Below, piece after piece: positions 53,909 through 64,000 of a DNA stretch of 64,000 bases; position 1 is the stretch's first letter, and every line of letters starts with the position of its first letter. The position numbers and the translations under genes were made by a program. Origin of the DNA: Eurosta solidaginis (Eukaryota; Arthropoda; Insecta; Diptera; Tephritidae); NCBI RefSeq assembly GCF_040869045.1, contig NC_090320.1:254510978-254574977 (forward strand), in the 5' to 3' direction. The notes under the pieces were generated by a model, which saw nothing but the letters and a program-made list of their open reading frames with translations, did no database searches and had not been told where the DNA came from.

Positions 53909-56430
53909 ACTAAGTACCTAATACTTGGAAAACTTTTTTCTGGGTTGTGGACTGGGGGTCATTTCGAAAAATAGTATCTCAGGTATGATTCTCTGGAATG
54001 GTTACGTTAAGTCAGCCGTTTGAAAACGAAAAATAAGAGTAGAAATTGGAGGGAGGAGAAAGAGAAGACAGAGAAAAGAAAAACTCTGAGTAGGTAATGA
54101 AGATAAAAATGAAAAAAATGTAAGAGGAAGATATATAAAAGAGGAAGCAATGGAATGAAAGACTATTGGACAATTTAAACAATTTTATATGGATGACGTT
54201 GCTGCTGCCTACACCCTCTTTGTGTAACATTAATCCTTTTTAGTATGACAATGATACCACTATGGAATGGTAACGAATATAATTTAGTTCTAACAAAATT
54301 GATTAAATAGTCCAATTATATGAGTTTTCTATATAAATCGTGATATATTATTCAAAGTGTTTTTGCCTCTTGTCTTGTGATATTTGTTTGTTTGTAATAC
54401 TGTATTTACTAATTTATTTTGTTGCTGTTTTTGTTCTAATTACAGAACTACAACGAATTAACCAATTTTGTCTGTTTGTATGATTTTAATCGGGGATTGC
54501 CTGTATTGCTTTTTCAAATGTATGAAAACATTTATTTGAAGCAATTTTTTTTATTTTATAATTTATTTAATAATTTGGGAAAAATTTAAACAAAGTGACA
54601 TCAGGACGGACAAGGCTAATATTTAAATGCTGCGTACTTATGCCTTTTCTGTTTTTTATATTAATGTATTCTTCTTATATTAATGTATTGTTTTTTGTTA
54701 TTAAAATACACAGATCACCCTTGAAAAAGCTAGAAAGACTAGCGAAACGTCGGATTGGAATTATGAAATAAGTTGTTTGTAATGGTCAAAAGAGCCTATG
54801 CAAGCCTTAGTAAATGTTATAAATAAATTTACCGGAAAATCACAAAAGTAGGAAAACCAATTTTCGGACAGTGCAAAGTATGCTGGGTACTCTAGTTAAT
54901 TTATCTTAAGTTTTACGCGGGCTTAGAATAGTAGCCACTGGGGTAGGTAGCTTTCGCTAGAAAGCAACCGAAAGGGTTAGCATGCTGGGAATAGCATTTT
55001 TGACGAATATTTTTTTGTTACGCAATATTATGGAGGAAGTGATCACATGTAGTTTGCAGTTACTTAATTCTAAATTGCAATTATTATATTGCCGAAGTTG
55101 TGGAAAATCTGTTTCCGTATTCATAAACTAATCATTCATGCATAGCCACTGTTCATTGAAGGGTAAACAGCCAGATAGTTAGATATTCATGTGAAAATCA
55201 AAAACACTTGGGGAAGTTGGAGGGTCCTTCATTAGTCACACACAATATTTGTCGGCTTTTGTTTTCATTCTCAAATGGTCACGCTAAGCCCTTAAACTGC
55301 ATGCAAATTACATATGCACCTACCTATGAAAATACATAGACTTGCGGGCAATATTATTGCATAGATGCTTACGTAGTACTTACACATGTATATATGTATG
55401 TACATTTCTACATATGTATGCATCTATTGTCACCAACATGGAATTATTATAAAAGTCTAGTGGTCATTGACCAACGGCGGACAACAGTACAGCCAACGTT
55501 AGCTTGAAAAAAAATTTTATTTTGCACAAATTGCCTCGGTCTGTTGCTTTTCAAACCCATATTGAAATTCAAATTCATACTCGTAGGAAACACCATGCAA
55601 ATGTTTCCAACTAAAATTACAAATAAATATAACAGCAAAAACCGCTTTCTATTCTATAAAACAAATAACAAAACATTCGAATAAGCACATTTACTGTTAA
55701 TAAGCATTGCTGGAAGAGCGGAGTGCATGGTTGGTGGTGCAAAATCATTTGGCGGAACATTCCAATAGCTACTGATTTTCAAATGTGAACAGCCAAAGTG
55801 GAATAAAAATAAAAGCATTGAGGAAAAAGCGATACCGGCAAGTGTAACAGATGTAACAAGGATTGTTGGAAAAAGCAACAAAAAGAGTGGCAGTCAAATG
55901 ACCGCATCCGCCTTACCACATTATCCATGGTTACTTTTGATACGGACACTGAAACCAGCATAGCCATACGTACGTATATTGCAAATGAGTTGTTGTGAAG
56001 TCAAGTACGGGTCAATGTTTTGCTCGTACAAATACTTGTGGGTGTGTGTGTATGCGGGATTGTTTAAGGTATGAGGATATGAATGTTAAAGTAGTACGAA
56101 ATCGGTAATCAACAGAGGATTTCAATTACCTGCTGTAGTACTCTCTATAGCGGGGGGTGAATCGAAAAGTATTTACGATTTTTAATAGAATGAGCAAACA
56201 AATTTCAAAAGTAGCAGAAATACATATTTTATCGAAGCAAAGGTGGGGCCTATCAGGCTCACAGGTATTGTTCTACATACTTGAAGTATCCGTATAATTT
56301 CGTGACCTTCGATTATGAACTTGGATTCAATATATTTCTCGTATATTTCAATGCTCGCTCCACTAAGAAGAACGTATAAATACTCTTTTCAAACCTTAGT
56401 ACTTTTGGGATATTCTTGTTGAAATACACC
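53909..56430. other. Unannotated 2.5-kb stretch
   Basis: AT-rich with short frames only. A possible degenerate hammerhead-like motif is noted at 54718-54756. I saw no transposon termini, RT or host coding signature. Confidence 0.5.
54718..54756 (+). other. Hammerhead-like or LINE/Penelope tail motif (weak)
   Basis: CCCTTGAAAAAGCTAG - AAAGA - CTAGCGAAACGTCGG: a 5-bp stem (GCTAG/CTAGC) followed by GAAACGTCGG, as in the stem II plus GAAA part of hammerhead ribozymes found in Penelope-like elements. The CTGATGA half is degraded to CTTGAAAA, so activity is unlikely. Confidence 0.3.
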
Positions 56431-56432
56431 CT

Positions 56433-56695
56433 GGTTGTTGTTGTTGTAGCGACAAGGCCACTCACCGAAAGTTTTGGGCAGTGTTATCGAAGTTGATGGT
56501 CTTTTGCTCTATACAAATCCGGAACGTTTCGGTAATAAGCATCATTAACGTACTAGCCCGATCAGCTCGGGAACAATTTAACATGACCAAGAGCCTTCTC
56601 AATATATGTGTGTGATACATGGATATTGGTACAGTATTCACCTCTCTTAGATGAGATTGGCAGTTGGGTTGCGGAAGCTAAGAATTGCGCCTTGA
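56433..56695 (+). repeat. Dispersed (GTT)n-headed repeat, copy 3
   Basis: GGTTGTTGTTGTTGTAGCGACAAGG, GTGTTATCGAAGTTGATGGTC and GCTCGGGAACAATTTAACATG follow copy 1 in order; the last part (GGCAGTTGGGTTGCGGAAGC) resembles copy 2. Confidence 0.8.
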
Positions 56696-57570
56696 ATCCA
56701 ATTTTCCCTGGTCTTGTAGCTTTTCATTTTTCATGGATGAAATTGTAGCATTTGTATTGTTTCCTTGTTTTGGTTGCAATGCTGCAATATTCACGGTACC
56801 AGTGGGCTTTTGTTACCTGATTTTCAAAGCTGTCAGTGGTACAAATTTCGCTAGGGATATACGCTCAGTACTAATACATTCCGTCGGCCTACCTTACGTA
56901 CGCTCTCAGAGACCTCGTGAGGCAGCTTATATGCGAAGTCATTGACAGTCTGTTTCTATTGCCAATTGGCATGGTATAGGTATCCTTACATATTTGGCTG
57001 CACGTAGATATAAATCCAAATCTAGATAGAAAGCCAAATCTAAGTTGGGACCAGGAATCGTGACCATATCGAAAACACGGCCGACGTTATTGTGTATTTT
57101 CCATGGTGAGACAGGTGAGTTTTTAGCTGTGATGACACTACGTCAGCGGACTTAAGATAAATTAAGTTAATGATCATTTCAAACTCTCGAAAGATTAATT
57201 GGTTCAATGAACACTTCAAACGTTTTAAATTTTCACTTTATTATCATTAGCAAAATTCATTCCATTCATTCAATCAAGGATTTGGGAAAATGTTTGTGGC
57301 GTTCAGTACAAGTAAATGTACCGCGGTCCAGGAAGGTGATAAACCCTGAATTATAAAGTATGTTGATGAATCTAGAAAAATACTGCATGGGCTAATGGGT
57401 AAAAAACTTTACAGCTTCATAGCTTCTGCGCCCCATTTGTCAACTTGACCTTCCCGAGGGGAATCCCGTAACAAATGCAAATATACCATAGGCATTTTAT
57501 CAGCAGAAGCTTTGGGGGGTGGGGGGTAATTTTTATGGAACTAGGGGTTGGGATAAATGTTGACTGATAA
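56696..57570. other. Unannotated stretch
   Basis: No recognised gene; the 86-codon frame at 56685-56945 has no recognisable family. Confidence 0.45.
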
Positions 57571-57735
57571 GTTCAATGTGGTCACGTTAAATTGGTCGTG
57601 AGATGCTGGTACATTAAAGGTGCTTTTTACCGGAACGCGCCGGATCTGTATCCGGCTAAAAATAATCAACATCGATAAGACATCACAAAACCTTTCCGGA
57701 GTGTTTCTATCTCTACTACAACAACAACAACGGAA
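57571..57735 (-). repeat. Dispersed (GTT)n-headed repeat, copy 4, truncated
   Basis: Inverse orientation: (CAA)n-type CTACAACAACAACAAC at its right edge, CATCGATAAGACA and CCGGATCTGTATCCGG inside, and AATGTGGTCACGTTAAATTG at its left. Equivalent to the first 165 bases of the family. Confidence 0.8.
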
Positions 57736-57897
57736 ACGCACGTTGACTCTGTTGACTATCATCAACAGCGCCAATTTCAGAATCGCTCCACAATCGGACA
57801 ATACAACCTTTTCATGTTATCATTCATCTGAAATATGATCATTGACACAAGCCAGTTGAGTAAGGTCCAATATTTTATATGCATGATAGAAAAATAT

Positions 57898-58375
57898 TGT
57901 GGCGAATGTTGACATCAGTAGGCTGTTAGTAAATAATCAACAAAAATAAATATAGCAAGCAGCCAAACTTATGTACATGTACACACATAACCAGCAGCTC
58001 TAAGTGAAGAGATATCTCACACATACATATGTAGTCATTAGCCGAAGTTGTTACTCACACATGCACACGCATATAGCTCAATTACCAAGCAGGAGATACA
58101 ACAGTTCCAGAAGGCGAAATGTCTAGAGCTTAGTAGTTATATGCCGATGAGGCAACCGAGATAATAAAAGCAGCGCAAGCTGAGGAATCACGAATCAGTT
58201 TTGATTTAAGCACGCTATTGGTTGTGAAGTATAATTGTGAAATACTACTCCGAAAATAATTTAAATAAAGACCAGTTTGTAATACTGAATATTGGAGTGA
58301 TTTATTCAACAGCTTAGGGATTCCAACGTTAGCAGAAGGTTGCATAAATATCAGGAATCCCCAGAATTCGTTACA
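57898..58375 (+). mobile_element. Solo LTR (gypsy-type, diverged subfamily), 478 bp
   Basis: TGTGGCGAATGTTGAC ... CAGAATTCGTTACA with the ATAT duplication (57894-57897, 58376-58379). TAATAAAAGCAGCG (promoter-like) near 58161 and AATAAAGACC near 58264 give the plus orientation. The 3' end (GGAGTGATTTATTCAACAG) matches the LTR at 26962, the 5' half does not. Confidence 0.92.
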
Positions 58376-58379
58376 ATAT

Positions 58380-60072
58380 TGTACAAATAATCAATTCGTT
58401 TCATTGAAGCACTTATTACAATGAAGAAGGTGCAAGGATTTGGAAAGAAATGTGATAATCAGTGCCTAGGTACAAAAAATAGTTGAACGAAAAGAATAAT
58501 AGCAAATATTTAGAAAAATAAAAATCAATATTTGCCCATTAAATAATGTTGTATTACTTGAGAGAGTTTTCGGTGGTCGCAGAGCAGGCGAATTATTTTA
58601 CCAAATACACTAATCTCAAGCCATCTTGGCTATATTTTTTTTTTTTTTTTCAAATTTTAGTTGATAAAACAAATCTTTGGGAAGAGCCATGATAGGACAT
58701 TCGATACACACCATCTCTTTGTCAATTTCTATATAGCTTTTAAAGGGAACAAATTATTTACCTTTATGCAGACATGCCTGAATTTGACTACCCTACAAAA
58801 CCTAAATTAAGCTCTGAATCATTGCCACAAAGGCAGGTCTAAGTACAGGAATTAATTGGACGACGCTGCATGATGCGTCAAGCTCCATTTGCATTACTGT
58901 ATATACCGCTAAAGAAGGGATATATACTTTTACTACAACAATAACAAACCAGAGCAATTTGAATATCAGAAATATATACTCGGAGTTTTCGGGAAATGTG
59001 ACTTCCATATCATTTAGTTTATTTAAAACTTGTGTAACACTCGTCCTGGTTAATGGTGTGGAATCATTTCTGTTTTATTTTTATTGGTGTCTTTTAAAAA
59101 AATTTAGCTTTTAAAAATTAGTACATCGAATGAACATTTACTTTTTTTGTCTTTATTGAACGCACATTTTTTGAACCACCCACGTTTCCACTTGCTCTTA
59201 TTGTACAAAATAGACTCTCACATTGCATGAATTAATGATGTAGCTGCATGGAATTATTAATTCCAAATAGCTATGATAAGCGGAAATCATAGCATCATCG
59301 ATTGACCTATACCATCAGTGGTAACGCTGCTATCATCAGACACATGATAAAACACGCGGATCATCATAGATTAATGAATTGTTTGCGGATTTAGATGAGT
59401 CTACTGCAAATCAAAATTCAAAGAAAAAAATTTAATTACAATGCAAGCAGGCATATTGAAAATAAAATGAAATATTACTTAAGTATTTAAATACATTATC
59501 TAATTGAAGTTTTGGTCAGTGATGAGCAAAGTTGTTTCTTTGGAAAACACAATTCGGCTTTTCCTCATTTTTTTCTTGGAATGTTTTTTTTTTGAAAACT
59601 TTTCAATATTTTGAGAGTTCAATCTTTATCGGTAGAGACTTCAGTTTCTTTCCAACTTTTTTTTTAATTTTCACAAAAATGAAATGGATTAATTAAGTTT
59701 GTCACGAATCTCAGAATTGTTCGTCCTTAAACGAGAAGAGATAGGCCCATCTATAAATATACCGAAATGATCAGGATGATGATATGAATAAAATTGACTG
59801 TTCCGATATTATGCATTTTTGAAATTTCAACAAACTCTTCAGCTCCATTTATTAAGTAGGTTTAGTGGGCAACTTGATTATTGTATGTATATGAACCTAA
59901 TCTAATCACATGTTTTATTCGTATTAAAATAAAAAAGCCTTATAACGATATTTATAAAATTGATATTTTTGGGTTATTACAAATAAGTTTTATGAAATAA
60001 AATGAAATTGACCACCTGCGCATAATAGACGTTATTAAAATATCTCTCACACTTTACTTGTTGGATTTTTTA
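58380..60072. other. Unannotated 1.7-kb AT-rich stretch
   Basis: No recognised gene or repeat. Confidence 0.5.
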
Positions 60073-60264
60073 CACTGAAAGAAAAAGACTGGTAATATCA
60101 ACAGAAATACGGGTCAATTCAACCGAGATTTCTGTCAATTTTTATCCATCGCAACAAGATGTTGAATAAACTGCGCACAAATCTTTGATTCGTAATTGAC
60201 CGTTTTAGTAGTAAAATGAACAAAAAAAGTTGTTGCGACAGCTTTGTGTGAAAGTACCTATGTT

Positions 60265-60442
60265 GCCATATAAATAAATAAATGTATGGCGCGATAAACT
60301 CCGAAGAGATTTTAGGCCGAACTTCTCTTCCAATTTGCATCGTGCTCCTTTTTAATTTTTCTTACAAATTGGCGGTACGAGACCTACTTGTTTTAGGCCG
60401 ACTCCGAATGGCATCTGCAAGGCATATGAGTTTTCGCTGCTT
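60265..60442 (-). mobile_element. tRNA-derived SINE, 5'-truncated, inverse orientation
   Basis: Inverse of the 3' body: GCGCGATAAACTCCGAAGAG (60289), AATTTGCATCGTGCTCCTTT (60332) and GGCCGACTCCGAATGGCATC (60394) match 30660-30800. The tail side is ATAAATAAATAAATG at 60265. The tRNA-like head is missing. Confidence 0.9.
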
Positions 60443-61056
60443 GCTACATATACATACATATGAATATAGAAATGAAAATAGTAATAGCAAACCAAATAGC
60501 GTTTTCTTTTCTGAAATAAATTGTTGCCTAAGTAAATGGTAAAGCCTTAATAGTGTTACTCCTACCCCAGAAAATTGTCAATATTTATAGTGCATACAAA
60601 GAACATTTCATCTCACCATATTCACTCATATCACATAAGATTGCGCATTGCGCATGTAAACATTAGATCATCTCTCTTTTATAGGCAATTCTTACGTCGT
60701 TTTCCTTTAGCTCTTGTTTTTTCTCTCTTTCTTTCATTCGCTCAAACAGTCAACTATGACGTAGATGCGCAGAACGAAGCAATTTAGAACTCATGAATGC
60801 GCAATCTGGTAGGTGATCTGTGCACTCATGTTAACAGAGTATATGTGGAACTCAAGAGCGAATTGAGAGTTTCACAGAATTGCACTGCCACACCGCCATT
60901 TTATACAGGGTAAAAGTGTAACACTTTTGCGTTGCGAGCAGGCAACAATTTTCACAAAAGAACGAAATACCCCGTAAAGGCGTTGCCTGTTTTTTAGAAT
61001 AGAACAACAACCCTTGCGCGGCGTACAAAAAGCGTAACACTATAGCCAGAAAAGAA
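60443..61056. other. Unannotated stretch
   Basis: No recognised feature. Confidence 0.5.
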
Positions 61057-62160
61057 AACGCTATAACATACACAGACTTTTCAAAAGCTTTCGATAAAGT
61101 CTCGCATAAAATTCTAGTTAAAAAACTGGCTTGTTTAGGTTTTCATTCCTACTTCTTGGAATGGATCAAATCCTATTTATCGAATAGACGCTGTGTTGTT
61201 ACTATTGACGGCATGTGTTCCGAATCTTTCGCGGCCACTTCAGGCGTACCCCAAGGAAGCGTTCTTGGACCTCTACTGTTTGTCTTATTTATTAATGACA
61301 TTGGAAGTTGTTTTTCATTCGCCAAGTGTTTGCTTTATGCAGACGATCTTAAGTTATTTGCTGTAGTCAAAGACTCTCTCGATGAAGCAAGGCTACAGCA
61401 GGATGTTAATGCTCTTTATCTATGGTGTAGTAAATCACATTTATCTTTAAATATAAAGAAGTGTTTCAAAATGACTTTTGCGAAAATTTTTAATGTACGT
61501 AGTACGTCTTACAGCATTTCAAATGTTACTCTGCTAAATGTTAATGAAGTTAAAGACTTAGGAGTTATATTTGACACAAAACTCTCTTTCAATAGCCACA
61601 TTAATTTCATTATCGCGAAAGCTTACTCAGTTCTGGGGTTTGTACGTCGTAACAGCACTAATTTCTCAGACCCATATACCTTGAAACTTTTATTTACAAG
61701 CTTTGTGCGCTCGCATCTTGAGTATGCTGTCTTCGTGTGGAGGCCCTATAATCAACTTCCGATTCAAAGGATTGAGCGTGTACAAAAGGTTTTCCTTAAA
61801 TTTGCCCTACGGTTTCTGAATTTTGAAAACCCGGTTCCGGCCTACACAGCTCGTCTTCAACTGATAAACTTGCAATCTCTGGAAAGCCGTAGATCTATCT
61901 TGTCTTTAACGTTTACGTTTAACATGATTCAAGGCATCGTTGATTGCCCATATCTCTTGCATAAAATATGTTTCAATGTCCCTAGACGTAATCTTCGTGT
62001 ATCTTATCCATTTTATCTACCCAAAGTAAAAACGACATTTGCTGGAAATGCACCTTTGGTGCGCTCTTTGAGAGAATTTATTACTTTGTCAGAAACTACT
62101 GTCATTGATTTTACAATGACAAAACAGGCTTTCTTAAATCTTCTGTACACTACTCTGTAA
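61057..62160 (+). CDS. Jockey-type LINE reverse transcriptase, 5'-truncated
   Basis: The frame is open upstream of any ATG and enters the RT domain at TYTDFSKAFDKVSHKIL (about 61066). Then WIKSYLSNRR, SGVPQGSVLGPLLFVLFINDI (about 61235-61300), LLYADDLKLF (catalytic YADD, about 61335), LNIKKCFKMTF, LGVIFDTKLSFNSHI (about 61560) and a thumb with RSHLEYAVFVWRP, ending at the TAA at 62158. All RT motifs from the first catalytic Asp (TDF) onward are intact with no frame shift. No RNase H follows, as in Jockey-clade elements. Fingers, endonuclease and ORF1 are missing by 5' truncation. This is the least decayed coding sequence in the window, so probably a recent insertion. Confidence 0.93.
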   Translation, partial: NAITYTDFSKAFDKVSHKILVKKLACLGFHSYFLEWIKSYLSNRRCVVTIDGMCSESFAATSGVPQGSVLGPLLFVLFINDIGSCFSFAKCLLYADDLKLFAVVKDSLDEARLQQDVNALYLWCSKSHLSLNIKKCFKMTFAKIFNVRSTSYSISNVTLLNVNEVKDLGVIFDTKLSFNSHINFIIAKAYSVLGFVRRNSTNFSDPYTLKLLFTSFVRSHLEYAVFVWRPYNQLPIQRIERVQKVFLKFALRFLNFENPVPAYTARLQLINLQSLESRRSILSLTFTFNMIQGIVDCPYLLHKICFNVPRRNLRVSYPFYLPKVKTTFAGNAPLVRSLREFITLSETTVIDFTMTKQAFLNLLYTTL

Positions 62161-62260
62161 TGTAAATTTATCTAATTTGTAAATTTATCTAATTCATTAT
62201 GTAGTCTGTAAGAAACATTGTATTTCAAAGATTACTATATTAAATAAATAAATAAATAAT
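62161..62260 (+). other. LINE 3' untranslated region and (TAAA)n tail
   Basis: A repeated TGTAAATTTATCTAATT pair follows the stop, then the tail TTAAATAAATAAATAAATAA (about 62240-62260). A clear target duplication was not found. Confidence 0.75.
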
Positions 62261-63215
62261 TCGCAATTCTTTCAGTTGCATCTCAGCTCATTCTCAATTT
62301 CTTCTCTCGCATGTAGTTGCCACACTTGATTGTTTCGAACGAAACTTTTAGTATACATTTTGGTAGTAACATTTTAAAAAGAGAACTTGTAAGTTATAAA
62401 AAAGTAAAGAATCAAATCGCAGGAAGGTAATTTACCACTGGAGTAACTTTACATAAAATTCGGCAAGTTTAATTTTCGTAACACTTTAAGTTGAAACGAT
62501 TCCAAAACAACTCAAACTTTTATTTTGTCGGAAGCATTAACATTAAAAAAGGATGTTTTTTATTATCTTTTTAGATTCGTTCGCGTGAGTGAAAATTCAT
62601 AAAAACTTGAACAAAATGTTACTAACTTTGTAAAAATCCTGTTCGTTAGAGCAAAACTTTGCAACAAGATGGCGTAATTTTGCATTTCGCTTGGACGAGA
62701 AGTTGCAAAACTGTACCCGATAAATAGGTGTCCCGGTATCTCATAATTTTTTGCACAGTAAGTTCAAAAAAGGGTTTTTTTCGTTTTGTGTTGATAACTG
62801 AAAACTAGTTTTTTGTTGTTTTCCCATTTTGTGTGTTTTTCGATTTGATGGTTTTCTTATTTTGGTGTTTTTGTGGCAAGTGGTGAGAAGTGGTACAATC
62901 GTCATAAGTACAAAGTAGAGAGCGCAGTGAGCGCAAAATTCTCTTTGAAATTTGCTCATGTATTGACAGTTGATCGCCGTTGAAATGACTTAACAGAAAA
63001 ATCGGTTAGATTGATTAGGAATCTGACAGTTTTACAAAATTTTGTTAACTTAAGAGCGACAATTTCTCTTCTGTTGAAATGACTAAACTAATTTGTTCGC
63101 TTGACAAAGAACTCGGCGAATTAACCATAATTCGATCAATTTCACCGAATCTCCGTTAAGTCGAGAACAACAGAACCGATTTGTTGTGGTTTTACTAGCA
63201 CCATTTCTTTCAGTG
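62261..63215. other. Unannotated stretch up to the CACTG right end
   Basis: No recognised coding region; right half of the possible CACTG-ended element. Confidence 0.45.
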
Positions 63216-64000
63216 TATTTACTTCCAATTTTTGATTGCTTAGCTTTTGTGCAAAGAAATTAAATCATTCTCTTGTTGAGATTTTCACAACAGCAAAAAT
63301 TAATGATTTGAAGATCAAACGACTAACTGTAGTGGCAAAGAATTTTAAATTCAATGACGTGGCTAGTTATAATGCTATTTACATTTTGTGTATTTTCTAA
63401 TTGACGGCTATGGCATAAAAGTTCGTTACACATATTTATATGTTTTTATAAAGTTGTTGTTTTCATTATTGAACAAATAAGAATATCGTGGTTGCAATAA
63501 AGTTTTAAACTAAATGAATCAGTCTTTGATGGAATATTTGTTAGCAAGTATCTCGCTCTCATGACTTCTACACCGCAGAATTATTATTAAAAATAAATAA
63601 TAAGTAAATTACTTACAAGGCTAAAGGCTCCATTACTGATACTTAGCATAGACTTAACTTGACTTGGCGTAAACTTGGCAACTTAGCCACGACTATACTC
63701 CACTTAGCGCATACAATCTGGCATCATAATAAATAAATGTCAATTTGTATGACAAAATGTCAAAATGAAATGGAAACAAACAAATGGCATCTCAAAATAT
63801 AAACGTCACTTAGAACTTACATAGAAAATCAAAATTCAACAGACTTCTAAGTCAAGTTAAGTGTTGCGAAGTTTTGAGTAATCAGTAACATGCAATCTTC
63901 ATTTAACAGAACTGTAAGTGACAGTTCCATGGCGGACGATACAAGGTGGCAGCATGGGAAGATCTCCATTGGTGTTCATATTTAGCGCCATGTGGTTAAA
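63216..64000. other. Unannotated stretch
   Basis: AT-rich with loose ACTTGACTTAG-type repeats near 63640-63700. No gene seen. Confidence 0.5.

Larger units (their letters stand above)
60073..63215. mobile_element. Possible CACTG-ended element enclosing SINE and LINE insertions
   Basis: CACTGAAAGAAA at 60073 and its inverse TTTCTTTCAGTG ending at 63215, each with TA outside. Short motifs near both ends recur (AACAGAAA, CGAGATT / GGAGATT), but longer similarity between the ends is poor. If it is one element, later SINE (60265-60442) and LINE (61057-62260) insertions account for about half its length. It could also be two unrelated ends. Confidence 0.45.

Overview
The window reads as AT-rich intergenic or intronic chromatin of a higher dipteran, most likely a tephritid-type fruit fly. 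That attribution rests on recalled repeat families (a DINE-1/INE-1-like element with its GACGGACATGGCT tract, a tRNA-derived SINE ending in a T-rich tail, insect-type I/Jockey/RTE LINEs, piggyBac and Tc1 remnants), not on any host gene. I found no convincing host protein-coding gene, rRNA, functional tRNA or CRISPR array. Almost everything recognisable is mobile DNA, much of it nested, and the four solo LTRs, two SINEs and three DNA elements have target-site duplications (TSDs) that can be read exactly.

Layout. 829-5463: a canonical Helitron (TC start, 3' hairpin, CTAG end) filled with about 30 tandem 129-bp units. 6472-8145, 15459-17603, 32464-36332 and a fragment at 27637-27993: a second, DINE-1/Helentron-like family carrying 130-bp tandem units clearly homologous to the Helitron's 129-bp units. 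11005-13345: a broken piggyBac element. 14660-23002: a tandem segmental duplication whose two copies have since diverged by separate insertions; the first copy holds a DINE-like insertion and a 1.4-kb palindromic Tc1-type element, the second holds a solo LTR. 22500-25660: two convergent, degraded LINEs, followed by a block rich in TCGATA motifs. 26962-32200: a solo LTR, LINE and SINE remnants and a decayed Tc1/IS630-type transposase. 36567-37147 and 44156-47358: a MITE and its larger relative with about 355-bp terminal inverted repeats (TIRs), a 6-bp TSD and a transposase-like gene of a family I cannot name. 37986-39408, 51941-52363 and 52672-53904: further TTAA-flanked elements with palindromic subterminal motifs like those of the piggyBac copy. 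57898-58375: a solo LTR. 60073-63215: a possible CACTG-ended element enclosing a SINE and a LINE with a long open RT frame.

How the parts relate. The DNA transposons occur as autonomous-like and deleted pairs (44156-47358 with 36567-37147; piggyBac-like full and short forms). The duplication gives an empty site that defines one DINE-like insertion in an A-run. All transposase and polyprotein frames except the LINE at 61057-62160 are interrupted. A short stretch at about 48560-49230 has less AT-rich, coding-like composition and could be the 5' exon or leader of a host gene, but this is weak.
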